Origin: Asticcacaulis sp. AC460
GTDB taxonomy: Bacteria > Pseudomonadota > Alphaproteobacteria > Caulobacterales > Caulobacteraceae
Direction: 5' to 3'
NCBI RefSeq assembly: GCF_000495795.1
Contig: NZ_AWGD01000030.1
Location: 1-64,000 of the forward strand
DNA length: 64,000 bases
This document shows positions 7,842-15,740 of this stretch, piece after piece. A program made the translations under genes and the position numbers. The notes beneath the pieces are model-generated. The model did no database searches. It worked only from the letters and a program-made list of their open reading frames with translations, and was not told where the DNA came from. Positions within the stretch are counted from its first letter, which is position 1. Each line of letters begins with the position of its first letter.

Positions 7842-8810
7842 TTATACCACGTCGTCAGGTGCCAGGCCACAGGGATGGGCGCCGGTCTCGATCTGGATCG
7901 TGACGTGGCCAATGGCGAAATCGTGCTCCAGGTGGTGGGTGACCTCATGCAGGAAGTCGTCGCCTGGGTGTCCGCCGGGGATGACCAGGTGCGCCGTCAG
8001 GGCGACCTCGGTGGTGCTCATGCCCCAGATATGCAGGTCGTGGACTTCGCTGACGCCGGGTTGCGCGGCCAGCCAGGCCTTGACCCTGGCATAGTCGATA
8101 TGTTTCGGAACGCCCTGCAAGGCCAGGCCGGTGGAATCGACCAGCAGCCCCCATGTGCCCCAGATGATAACACCGGAGACCAGGATTGACAGGGCCGGAT
8201 CAACCCAGGCCCAGCCGGTATAGAGCAGCACCACACCCGACACCACGACCACCGCTGAGACTAAGGCGTCCATGGCCAGGTGGGCGAAGGCCGCCTTGAT
8301 GTTCAGGTCCTTCTGGCCGCCGACGAACAGCCAGGCCGTGACGCCGTTGATCACGATCCCCAGCGCCGCCACCCAGATGACGGTTTCGCCTTCGACGGCG
8401 GCGGGCGCCTGGAGCCGGCGGACGGCTTCCCAGACGATGACGGCGACGGCAGCGAACAGCAGCAGGGCATTGAGCAAAGCGGCGATGATCGAGGCGCTGC
8501 GGTAGCCGTAGGTGAAGTTGGGACCGGGCTTGCGTTTGGCCAGCCACCAGGCGGTCCAGGCCAGCAACAGGCCGATGACATCGCTGAAATTGTGGCCGGC
8601 GTCGGCCAGCAGGGCCAGGGACTGCGAGGCCAGGCCGTAGATGACTTCGGCGACGATAAAGACAGCATTGAGCGCCGCGGCGATCAGGAAGCGCGGACCG
8701 AAATCCTTAGGCGCATGGCTGTGGCCGTGCCCATGGTTATCATGGTTGTGGCCGTGGTGATGCCCGTGAGAGCCCTGATGCCCGTGAGAACCTTGATGAT
8801 CGTGCGCCAT
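7842..8810 (-). CDS. Cation diffusion facilitator (zinc/divalent metal exporter)
   Basis: At 322 residues with six transmembrane helices, this is a CDF exporter of the CzcD/ZitB type. Two HxxxD metal sites are visible, 'LLADAGHNFSD' in helix 2 and 'HLAMDALVSA' in helix 5, and the cytoplasmic C-terminal domain carries 'VHDLHIWGMS'. The N-terminus is strongly His-rich (HGHHHGHNHDNHGHGHSH), a metal buffer typical of zinc-handling members. I start at 8810 because the upstream Met codons give an unlikely 19-residue extension. Export of Zn2+ or Cd2+/Co2+ against H+ is expected. Confidence 0.92.
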   Translation of the reverse strand: MAHDHQGSHGHQGSHGHHHGHNHDNHGHGHSHAPKDFGPRFLIAAALNAVFIVAEVIYGLASQSLALLADAGHNFSDVIGLLLAWTAWWLAKRKPGPNFTYGYRSASIIAALLNALLLFAAVAVIVWEAVRRLQAPAAVEGETVIWVAALGIVINGVTAWLFVGGQKDLNIKAAFAHLAMDALVSAVVVVSGVVLLYTGWAWVDPALSILVSGVIIWGTWGLLVDSTGLALQGVPKHIDYARVKAWLAAQPGVSEVHDLHIWGMSTTEVALTAHLVIPGGHPGDDFLHEVTHHLEHDFAIGHVTIQIETGAHPCGLAPDDVV

Positions 8811-9028
8811 GACCACCAGCATAGCCGAACACGGCCCGTCGAAGCCAGCGCTTTCGCCCATCACCACAACGCCGACAGAAGATTACATAAGTGCAATAAT
8901 ACCAACACCTTAGCCCGCTCCACGACGTTGCAGTCCCGGTTAGCGATTGCGTATGGAACCGTGATATCCGGCGCGTTAGTCAGGGAACGGCCGCTTCCAA
9001 GGCCATGACCCCGCAAGGAGGACGCATC

Positions 9029-9151
9029 ATGAAGACCACCTTCCTTATTGTGAGCGTACTGTCCTTCGCCGAAATCGACGCCAACAGCGACGGCACCGTC
9101 ACCAAAGACGGGCTGAAGACCTGGAAAGCCCAGCCCCACAAAAAATCCTGA
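9029..9151 (+). CDS. Mini EF-hand protein, possibly a deletion remnant
   Basis: The 40-codon frame has an excellent ribosome site (AAGGAGG, seven bases upstream). It begins with a short hydrophobic stretch (MKTTFLIVSVLS) and then a single EF-hand-like loop, DANSDGTVTKDG, followed by LKTWKAQ. Full-length secreted EF-hand proteins keep a complete signal peptide and usually two loops. Here the signal core runs straight into the loop, as if a middle segment had been deleted. It may be a functional Ca2+-binding microprotein or a decayed gene. Confidence 0.45.
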   Translation: MKTTFLIVSVLSFAEIDANSDGTVTKDGLKTWKAQPHKKS

Positions 9152-9206
9152 CCTCATCCATGACAAAAGACCGGCGTCAAAACCCCGACCTTTTGGTGAT
9201 CCAGCC

Positions 9207-9647
9207 ATGCCCGATACAGCCGTTCATACGACCGCCACAGACCTGCTGAACTTGAGCCACGCTCTATGGCTGCGGGAAGATGGCGACGGCGCCCTGGCGG
9301 CTGTCGATCAGGCGCTCGTGTTTGAGCCCGATGCCGTGGCCGCTCTGATGTTCCGGGCCTCGATCCATTATGTCCAAAATGACTGGGCGGCAGCGCTGGC
9401 CGATTATGACCAAGCCCTGGCGCTGCAGCCGGACAATGCGGTGGCCCGCCACCTGCGCGGCAACCTCTTCCTGTCCATGGGCGCGCTGGATCACGCCATC
9501 GCCGATCTGGATCGGGCGATCGCGCTGCGGCCGGACCTGGCTTCGGCCTATGCGGCGCGCGGGCTGGCGTGGCGGGAAAAACGCGATGTCCTGCGCGCCT
9601 GGGCCGATTTCGACCGGGCGCGCTGCCTGGAGGCCGCCGGGTTTTAG
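9207..9647 (+). CDS. Tetratricopeptide repeat protein
   Basis: The 146-residue protein is built of three to four TPR units. The canonical pattern is clear in 'DWAAALADYDQALALQPDN' and 'ALDHAIADLDRAIALRPDL'. There is no signal peptide or membrane segment, so a cytoplasmic protein-protein adaptor is likely. Its stop overlaps the 3' end of the convergent gene by four bases. The partner is unknown. Confidence 0.85.
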   Translation: MPDTAVHTTATDLLNLSHALWLREDGDGALAAVDQALVFEPDAVAALMFRASIHYVQNDWAAALADYDQALALQPDNAVARHLRGNLFLSMGALDHAIADLDRAIALRPDLASAYAARGLAWREKRDVLRAWADFDRARCLEAAGF

Positions 9648-10024
9648 GCCGCCATGCGGTGCCAGACCGCGTTGTCGACCTTCTGGGCATCCAGTTGGCC
9701 GCGCGATTGCTGTTCGTACATCATGCCCATGGCCATCTCGTTCAGCGACTTGAAGCTGGGCTCGACGCCGGCGGGATTGCCGTTGGCGATGGTCACGAAG
9801 AATTGCGCCGCATTGATGCGCGGCATCTTCAGATGGATCAGATAGGCCAGCCGTCGCGCACGCTCAGGGTTTTTGCGATGGGCAAAGGCGTCTTCCGCGA
9901 ACATTTCCCGGCCCAGTTGCGCGATATACTCGGCGCTGAGCGCGGAAAAGCGCTCCGCGTCAAGCGGATGCATCATGCGCGAGGGCTCGAATTCCAGGAC
10001 AATGTCGTTCAACAGGAAGTACAA
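9644..10024 (-). CDS. Conserved hypothetical protein (126 aa)
   Basis: I do not recognise a domain. The protein is soluble and mostly helical, with a basic segment 'HRKNPERARRLAYLIHLKMPR' in the middle and Met-rich 'NEMAMGMMYEQQSRGQ' near the end. It converges with the TPR gene. The codon usage matches the neighbours, and no competing frame is more convincing, so I take it as a real gene of unknown function. Confidence 0.65.
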   Translation of the reverse strand: MYFLLNDIVLEFEPSRMMHPLDAERFSALSAEYIAQLGREMFAEDAFAHRKNPERARRLAYLIHLKMPRINAAQFFVTIANGNPAGVEPSFKSLNEMAMGMMYEQQSRGQLDAQKVDNAVWHRMAA

Positions 10025-10112
10025 AAGGACGCCTCGCTACTGGTAGGTTGTTAGCGTCACTCTGTCACAAAGCGTTTGCCATCCGGTGTAGGAAGACGGT
10101 TAACAGCGGCGT

Positions 10113-10442
10113 TTACCGCAAATCGACCTTTTCGGTCAGGAAGTGACGGCCTTCGACGTCCTCGATCTCGATAACCCACAGGTCGGGATCATAGCGGATC
10201 TGGCGGGTGATCCAGGCGTCGAGGTCGGGCTCGCTGGCCGTCTCGATCGGCCGCATCCACACGGTTTCCTCGCCGGTTGTCGCTTCGCGCAGGACATAGG
10301 CGTCGCGCGTGCGCAGGTTCAGCACCTTGATGACGACCGAACCGGCGCGGGCATCGCCCTTGCGCATGATGTGGGCGAAACTGCCCGCCTGGCCTACCCG
10401 GCGCAGCAAGGCCCCGACCCAAAGATCCGCCGACAGCAACAT
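10113..10442 (-). CDS. DUF1491 family protein
   Basis: The 109-residue product starts 'MLLSADLWVGALLRR' and contains 'FAHIMRKGDARAGSVVIKV', 'WMRPIE', and 'LDAWITRQIRYDPDLWVIEIED', the conserved order of DUF1491, a small alphaproteobacterial family of unknown function. I prefer the ATG at 10442 to one seven codons upstream because family members begin at this point. It is divergent from a secreted protein gene with a 40-80 base intergenic region. Confidence 0.85.
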   Translation of the reverse strand: MLLSADLWVGALLRRVGQAGSFAHIMRKGDARAGSVVIKVLNLRTRDAYVLREATTGEETVWMRPIETASEPDLDAWITRQIRYDPDLWVIEIEDVEGRHFLTEKVDLR

Positions 10443-10524
10443 ATGCTTAACCCTGTTTCCCAACCGGCCATAAACCCTGATGGCTTATAGATGGCTTATG
10501 GAGTCCTCCAGCCAAGGCAAACGC

Positions 10525-11463
10525 GTGGCCAAACCGTTTCTATCCGTCCTGATGGCCGCCGCTGCGTTTGGGCTGGCGCCGACCGCCATGGCCGAAGGCG
10601 ATATCGCCGCCACCGCCGTCAAACGCTATTTCCTCAAAGAGGTCAATGCCCGTTGCGGCTTGCTGGACGCCGCCACCGCCCGTGCGCTGTCGGCCGGCTA
10701 TGTCCAGGCGCGCAACGGCGTCCTGCGTGCCGGCCATGACATGGCCGAACTCAGTCCGTGGCTGGCCAAGGCCCGCAGCGCCGCGGCCGCAGCGCCCTGC
10801 GACGCGCCCGAAGTGACGACCGAGGCCGAACTGGCGCGCGGCGGCTATCGCCGTTTCCTGGCCCAGTCGAGCCTGGACCTGCCGACCGGCCGCACGGCGT
10901 GGAGCGGCACCCGCGCCCATGGCAGCGAGACGCGCTGGCGCCTGGTTCAGTATCAGAACGCCGCTGGCATCGATGCCGCGCTGGGCCTGTATGGCGCGGT
11001 CGACCGCTACAGCTTTGCCGTCATGGCCAAATTCAAGGACGGCGCCCGCCCCTACAGCGCGCGGCTGCTGGTCCGTGATCCTGCGATGGCCGCGGTCGGG
11101 CTGATCAATCCCGCGCCTTACGATGTTAGCCGTGAGGCGCCCCTGGGTCTGTCGGAGACCGGCGCGATCAGCTTCATGGCCCGCGCTTCCAGCACGACGC
11201 AGGCGCACCTGGCGCCGCATGTGAAGGTCAATTCCGCCGGCTTCAGCCTGACCGGCAAGTATGTCGGCGACCAGAGCCCGGTCGAGGCCGTGCGGTTCGA
11301 CTTTCCGTCGCGGGCCTTTCCGGCGATCGGACGGCTGGACCCGCGCGAGGACATTGTCGTGGTGTTCGAATGTGACGACGGCCCGCGCTATGTCCGCTTC
11401 GAGGTCGGCGATTTCGTCACCGGCCTGACCTGGGTCAACCTGCCGTCGGGCTGGCATATCTAG
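10525..11463 (+). CDS. Secreted conserved hypothetical protein
   Basis: From the GTG at 10525 the protein is 312 residues with a textbook signal peptide (VAKPFLSVLMAAAAFGLAP, cleavage after TAMA). AAGG lies seven bases upstream of this GTG. ATG codons at 10480 and 10498 are alternatives, but they put a long hydrophilic tail before the signal. The mature protein has an N-terminal helical part with two Cys and a beta-rich C-terminal half. No known domain is visible. A periplasmic or surface location is expected. Confidence 0.65.
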   Translation: MAKPFLSVLMAAAAFGLAPTAMAEGDIAATAVKRYFLKEVNARCGLLDAATARALSAGYVQARNGVLRAGHDMAELSPWLAKARSAAAAAPCDAPEVTTEAELARGGYRRFLAQSSLDLPTGRTAWSGTRAHGSETRWRLVQYQNAAGIDAALGLYGAVDRYSFAVMAKFKDGARPYSARLLVRDPAMAAVGLINPAPYDVSREAPLGLSETGAISFMARASSTTQAHLAPHVKVNSAGFSLTGKYVGDQSPVEAVRFDFPSRAFPAIGRLDPREDIVVVFECDDGPRYVRFEVGDFVTGLTWVNLPSGWHI

Positions 11464-11488
11464 ATCGTTATGGTTTTAGTTTGAACCG

Positions 11489-11614
11489 CTTCCTCCTGCC
11501 CCGTTCACGGGGAAGGTGGATCATTGCGAAGCAATGAGACGGAAGGGGTTATCCCACTGATAGTAAGCCCCTCCCACCGCTTCGCGGTCCCCCCTCCCCG
11601 CAAGCGGGGCGGGA
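11489..11614. repeat. GC-rich interspersed repeat, copy 1 (near complete)
   Basis: This intergenic block has the form CTTCCTCC-CCCCGttcaCGGGG ... CCCACCGCTTCGCGG ... CCCCGcaagCGGGGCGGGAG, with several internal hairpins. It matches 49041-49175 in inverted orientation and partial copies at about 29576, 43573 and 45875. It fills the gap between two convergent genes. It encodes nothing and looks like a MITE or REP-like element. Confidence 0.75.
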
Positions 11615-11638
11615 GATTACGGGTAAAATCATAACGCT

Positions 11639-13417
11639 TTAGCTCTTTGGTGGGCGGATCACGAAATCGCCGAAGCCCGTCAGGCTTTCCGGCGTCTGGG
11701 TATAGTCCTCCAGCGGATTGACCGCGGCCCGCGCCGCCGCCTGCAAGCCGGCATCCTGGGCCGCGGCAGAGGTCTCTTCCGCCTGCCCGGTCCCTTGCCC
11801 CACCGGCAAAAACACCGATACCTTGGTGCCTTCGCCGAGCGTGCTGGCCAGGACCATACGGCCGCCGTGCAGATGCGCCATGGCCTTTACGAGCGACAGG
11901 CCCAGGCCGGTACCCATGGCCTTCTGTTCCGCCGGCCCGGCCTGTTCGTAGGGCTGGCCCAGGCGGCTCAGATCGTCCGGCGCGATGCCTATCCCGGTAT
12001 CGCGGATGGTGATCTCGACCTCGTTGGCCGTATGGCCCAGGACCAGGGCGACATCGCCGCCCTTCGGCGTGAACTTCACGGCGTTGGACAGCAGGTTGAG
12101 ACATATCTGTTTGATCGCGCGCTTGTCGGCCGTCACGGTCAAGGCCGATACCGGCATGGTGCTGGTGATCTCGATCGCCTTGTCGTGGGCGGCTGCGCGG
12201 ATCAGGCGCAGCGCGCCGGACACCGGCTCACGCAGGTCGAAGGTTTCCAGGGAAAGTTCGTACTTCTGGGCCTCGATCTTGGACATGTCGAGCACGTCGT
12301 TGATCATGTCCAGCACGTGCTGGCCCGACTCCCAGATGAGCTGGGCATATTCGGTGTATTTCGGCGACAGGTCGCCGAACAGCTTTTGCCGCATGATGTC
12401 CGAGAAACCGATCACCGCGTTCAGAGGCGTGCGCAGTTCGTGCGACATGCTGGCCAGAAACTTGGTCTTGCTCAGGTTCAGCGTCTCGGCCTCGGCGCGC
12501 GCCGCTTCCAGGCTCAACTCCCGGGCATGGTTCAGAGAGGCATCGCTCAGAACGCCATGAATGCGATTGTCCGCGCCGCGGCGCAGGCTCAGGGCGACAA
12601 AGTGGTCAAGCGCACCGTGTGGGGTAAAGCCGATCTCGGCACGGCCGGTCAGCGACGCCTGGTCCAGCGCCGCCTTGACGGCGGTCCGGTCAGGGACGTG
12701 GGCGCAGGCCGACAGGCCCAGGCTCATCAACGAGGTGAGGTCCAGCCCCGGCGGCGCTTCGCCATAGGCCGAGACCACCTTGCCATGGCCGTCCAGGCAC
12801 AGGATCAGGTGCGGCTGTTCGGTCAGCATGCGCAGCAGGCGGGCGCGAGCGTCTTCGGCATCGTGGGCGCGGTCGACGCGGGCGCGCAGGGCCGGCAGCA
12901 GGCCGACGCCGAGGCCGATGGCCACCGACAGGATCGACATCAGCGATAGCCAGAAGGCTTCCTGCGGATCGGGCAGGCGTACGCCCTGCCACAGGCCGAC
13001 CATGATGGCGATCAGGGCTGTGACCACCGACAAGGTGGCGGCCAGCGAAATCAGGCGGCGCTGGTTCAACACCACGGCAGAGGCGATCGGGCTTAGGGCC
13101 CAGGCGGCAGCCGGTCCGGCTATGCCGCCGGTCAGCAGCACGGCGACCGTGGCGCACACGGCCCAGATCCAGATCAGGCTCTGGCGCCAGGCGGGTGAAT
13201 CGCGGCTGAGCAACATGATGGCGCAGGCGCCCGGCACGGTCATGGCGACCAGGGCGCCCGAGACCAGGGGCGAAGCCGGCATGAACAGCAGGCGCAAAAG
13301 CCCCAGCAGCATGACCGACGACCAGCCGAGATGCCACAGGATCACGCCCAGACGCAGGCCACCTTCCGTACCGGCGGACGGTGACAGAACCTCCTGGAAA
13401 TAGGCTTTGAACGGCAC
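11639..13417 (-). CDS. Membrane sensor histidine kinase, DivJ/PleC class
   Basis: The 592-residue protein has about six transmembrane helices (residues 20-185), a PAS-like domain (about 195-310), a HisKA domain with the phospho-His box 'KFLASMSHELRTPLNAVIGF', and an HATPase domain with the N box 'NLLSNAVKFTPKGG', G1 'DTGIGI' and G2 'GTGLGLSLV'. Length, six-helix sensor and 'INDVLDMSKIEA' suit DivJ-type kinases, which phosphorylate the cell-fate regulator DivK in Caulobacter. That specific identity is an inference. It is divergent from a second, sensorless kinase. Confidence 0.85.
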   Translation of the reverse strand: MPFKAYFQEVLSPSAGTEGGLRLGVILWHLGWSSVMLLGLLRLLFMPASPLVSGALVAMTVPGACAIMLLSRDSPAWRQSLIWIWAVCATVAVLLTGGIAGPAAAWALSPIASAVVLNQRRLISLAATLSVVTALIAIMVGLWQGVRLPDPQEAFWLSLMSILSVAIGLGVGLLPALRARVDRAHDAEDARARLLRMLTEQPHLILCLDGHGKVVSAYGEAPPGLDLTSLMSLGLSACAHVPDRTAVKAALDQASLTGRAEIGFTPHGALDHFVALSLRRGADNRIHGVLSDASLNHARELSLEAARAEAETLNLSKTKFLASMSHELRTPLNAVIGFSDIMRQKLFGDLSPKYTEYAQLIWESGQHVLDMINDVLDMSKIEAQKYELSLETFDLREPVSGALRLIRAAAHDKAIEITSTMPVSALTVTADKRAIKQICLNLLSNAVKFTPKGGDVALVLGHTANEVEITIRDTGIGIAPDDLSRLGQPYEQAGPAEQKAMGTGLGLSLVKAMAHLHGGRMVLASTLGEGTKVSVFLPVGQGTGQAEETSAAAQDAGLQAAARAAVNPLEDYTQTPESLTGFGDFVIRPPKS

Positions 13418-13593
13418 GCTGACCTAACTTCCCTCTGCAGGGCTCCCCGCCCCATAACCGGACAATCTTAAACGCCGGCGCGGAAAAGACGAAAACAATC
13501 GCGCCTTAAGCGAATAGTATGAACCAAAGGACTGTAACTTAAGGTTAATCCCGGTATGGCATAGTGCCCGTTTATGACCACCGGACGCGTAGT

Positions 13594-14379
13594 ATGCCCC
13601 TTCCGATGCCCCAATCGCCGGAGACCGAGTCGCGCCCCTCACCCCCGGGCGAGCCGCCGGCGTGGAACCTCGACCCGCGCCGCAGTCCGGACAAGGACGT
13701 GGCGCGCAAGTCCTTCCTGCGCATGGTCAGCCACGAACTGCGCACCCCGCTCAACAGCATTATCGGCTTTTCCGAGATCCTGCGGCAGGAACTGTACGGC
13801 CCGCTCGGATCGCCGCAGTATGTCGAATACGCCAACATCATCCGCGACAGCGGCACCAAGCTGCTGACCCTGTTCAATGGCTTTATCGAAATCGTGCGGC
13901 TGGAGAGCGGCGGCGACCTGAAGGCCGTGCCGGAACCCGTCCTGCCCTATCTCGAAGAGGCGGCCGGAAAGCTGAAAGCCGTCGCCGAGGACCGCGGCGT
14001 GAAGCTCGACGTCAAGCTGCGCGACGAGGAACTGTACGCAATGTTCGATCCACGCGGCGTGGCCTCATGCCTGGATCAACTCCTGCACAACGCCATCGAC
14101 TTCACCGCCGACGGGGTGGTCGAACTGGACGCCCGCCGCCACGGCGACCAGATCGATATCAGCGTTTTCAACCGCGGCGACGCGCCTGACCAGGCCGAGA
14201 TCGAGCGGCTGATGCTGCCGTTCGAACAAGGCGACGGTGATGTCAGCCGGACACGTGAAGGCGCCGGTCTGGGCTGGGCCATCGTCAAGCTGAACTGCCA
14301 GGCTATGGGCGGGCTGTTCCGGGTGATTTCGCGACCCGGCGAGGGCCTGAAAGCGATATTGCGTCTGAAAGCCGCTTGA
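13594..14379 (+). CDS. Small soluble histidine kinase without a sensor domain
   Basis: About 261 residues hold just a HisKA box ('FLRMVSHELRTPLNSIIGF') and an HATPase domain. The N box (QLLHNAIDFTADG) and a G2-like 'GAGLGWAIVKL' are present. The G1 box reads 'VFNRGDAP' rather than DxGxG, so ATP binding may be weakened. A GTG at 13564 is an alternative start. It lies back to back with the DivJ-like kinase and could form heterodimers with it or act as a phosphotransferase; that is inference. sufE follows 23 bases downstream. Confidence 0.8.
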   Translation: MPLPMPQSPETESRPSPPGEPPAWNLDPRRSPDKDVARKSFLRMVSHELRTPLNSIIGFSEILRQELYGPLGSPQYVEYANIIRDSGTKLLTLFNGFIEIVRLESGGDLKAVPEPVLPYLEEAAGKLKAVAEDRGVKLDVKLRDEELYAMFDPRGVASCLDQLLHNAIDFTADGVVELDARRHGDQIDISVFNRGDAPDQAEIERLMLPFEQGDGDVSRTREGAGLGWAIVKLNCQAMGGLFRVISRPGEGLKAILRLKAA

Positions 14380-14402
14380 ACCTCTGGGGGTAGGCCGCCT
14401 AT

Positions 14403-14825
14403 ATGGCGGCCATGTCCGCACCTTTGCAAGCCCGCCTGAATACCCTGCTCGAAGAGTTCGAACTGTTCGACGACTGGGAAGAACGCTACCGCTATATCAT
14501 CGACCTGGGCAAGGATATGCCGCCGCTAAAGCCGGAAGAGCGCAGCGATGCGACGCGCGTCCTGGGGTGCGCTTCGCAGGTGTGGCTGGTCATAGACCCG
14601 GCGCCGGACGGCGAACTGCGGTTTCGCGGTGAATCGGATGCCTTCATCGTCAAGGGACTGATCGCCATCCTGGTGCGGCTGCTGGATGGCCTGCCGTTTG
14701 ACGAGATCCAAAGCTTCTCGATCCGGGATACCTTGCACCGGCTGGGCCTGGACGAGGCCCTGTCGTCGCAGCGGACCAACGGGCTGATGTCCATGGTCGA
14801 AAGATTGAAGAAGGCCGCCGCTTGA
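14403..14825 (+). CDS. sufE: SufE-family cysteine desulfurase activator
   Basis: SufE takes persulfide sulfur from SufS and passes it to the SufBC(D) Fe-S scaffold. The 140-residue protein shows the family signature with the acceptor Cys in 'RVLGCASQVWL' and ends with the conserved 'IRDTLHRLGLDEALSSQRTNGL' region (quoted in part). A GGGGGTAGG stretch stands eight bases before the ATG at 14403. A second ATG at 14412 is possible. There is no suf operon beside it, as is common for detached sufE genes in this group. Confidence 0.92.
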   Translation: MAAMSAPLQARLNTLLEEFELFDDWEERYRYIIDLGKDMPPLKPEERSDATRVLGCASQVWLVIDPAPDGELRFRGESDAFIVKGLIAILVRLLDGLPFDEIQSFSIRDTLHRLGLDEALSSQRTNGLMSMVERLKKAAA

Positions 14826-14880
14826 CAACGGCGTTTTTACATGGAACAAATAGTGAACATTCTTATTCGAGGTGTTCGTT

Positions 14881-15069
14881 ATGGCCGCTGTATTCGATCT
14901 CAAAGCCTGTCTGAACTGGACGCGCCTGGATGCGCGCGAAGCCATGCGCGACCTGAAGCTAATCCTGCAGGCGCAGGATTTTCGCAGCCTGTTCACGGGT
15001 GTGGTGGAAGCCGGCTTTTATCGCGGTTTGGACGGCAACGGCAATTCCGTGACCGTTCATGTCGTGTGA
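14881..15069 (+). CDS. Small hypothetical protein (62 aa)
   Basis: A GAGGT ribosome site seven bases before the ATG, and sensible codon use, support a 62-residue protein starting MAAVFDLKACLNWTRLD. It is soluble, helical in the first half, with a Gly/Asn-rich tail. I recognise no family. The reading is short and could be a chance frame, though it fills an otherwise empty gap. Confidence 0.4.
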   Translation: MAAVFDLKACLNWTRLDAREAMRDLKLILQAQDFRSLFTGVVEAGFYRGLDGNGNSVTVHVV

Positions 15070-15181
15070 GAGGGGGGAGATAGGTCGCTTCACGATCTTT
15101 TTTCGATGCCCCGAGGTTTCTCGCCTGTTTACGGGCCGAAGCCGGGCAGCGGTTCAAGGTGGTGGAGCGACCTATACCAAC

Positions 15182-15739
15182 CTACTTGCTCTTGCCGAAC
15201 TTCCACTGCTTCGGCGGCGCCCAGGGGGCGGTCTTCTTTTCCGGAATTTCCGGCACCTTTACCGGCTTGCTGGCCTTCAGGCGCTGCTCGGGCGGTTTGG
15301 CGGCGTACTCGGCCTCGGCCTTGGCCTTCAGAGCCTCGGCAAAGGCCTGGAAGCCGGCACGGAAGAATTTGCCATAACGGCGCCCTTCCCGCTCGGACAG
15401 AAAACCCGAAAACACGGCGCCCATCGAGAAGGACGCCCCCGTTTCCGACAGCGAGTCGAACTCGAAATAACGCGTCAGGCTGCCTTCGTAGAACTTCTTC
15501 GGCACGGCGATGTGGATGTGCGACAGCGGCGTCCAGTCGGCGATGACACCGTCGATCTCCCAAACGCCCAGGCCTTCGAATTTTTCCTTGGAATGGAAAG
15601 GTGCGCCGAAGCCCAGCTTACCCGAAACCTCCTGGTGGATCGGGCTCCATGACGTCCACGAGTCGATATCGGCGATGATTTCATAAACATCGTCGACCGG
15701 CACGGCGACACCGACCCGCACTTCAATCTTGTACGCCAT
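15182..15739 (-). CDS. SRPBCC (START-like) domain protein
   Basis: The first 140 residues look like a polyketide-cyclase/SRPBCC ligand-binding fold: 'VAVPVDDVYEIIADIDSW' at the N-terminus, then alternating strands, then a long amphipathic helix 'FFRAGFQAFAEALKAKAEAE'. The C-terminal 45 residues are Lys/Pro-rich and probably disordered. Such proteins bind hydrophobic ligands or act as chaperones; the ligand cannot be told. It starts one base before the end of cysS and is probably cotranscribed with it. Confidence 0.75.
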   Translation of the reverse strand: MAYKIEVRVGVAVPVDDVYEIIADIDSWTSWSPIHQEVSGKLGFGAPFHSKEKFEGLGVWEIDGVIADWTPLSHIHIAVPKKFYEGSLTRYFEFDSLSETGASFSMGAVFSGFLSEREGRRYGKFFRAGFQAFAEALKAKAEAEYAAKPPEQRLKASKPVKVPEIPEKKTAPWAPPKQWKFGKSK

Positions 15740-15740
15740 A

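Noticed and set aside
13530-13560. CtrA site upstream of the kinase pair
   Set aside because: TTAAGGTTAA is present, but the spacing between TTAA halves is two, not seven.
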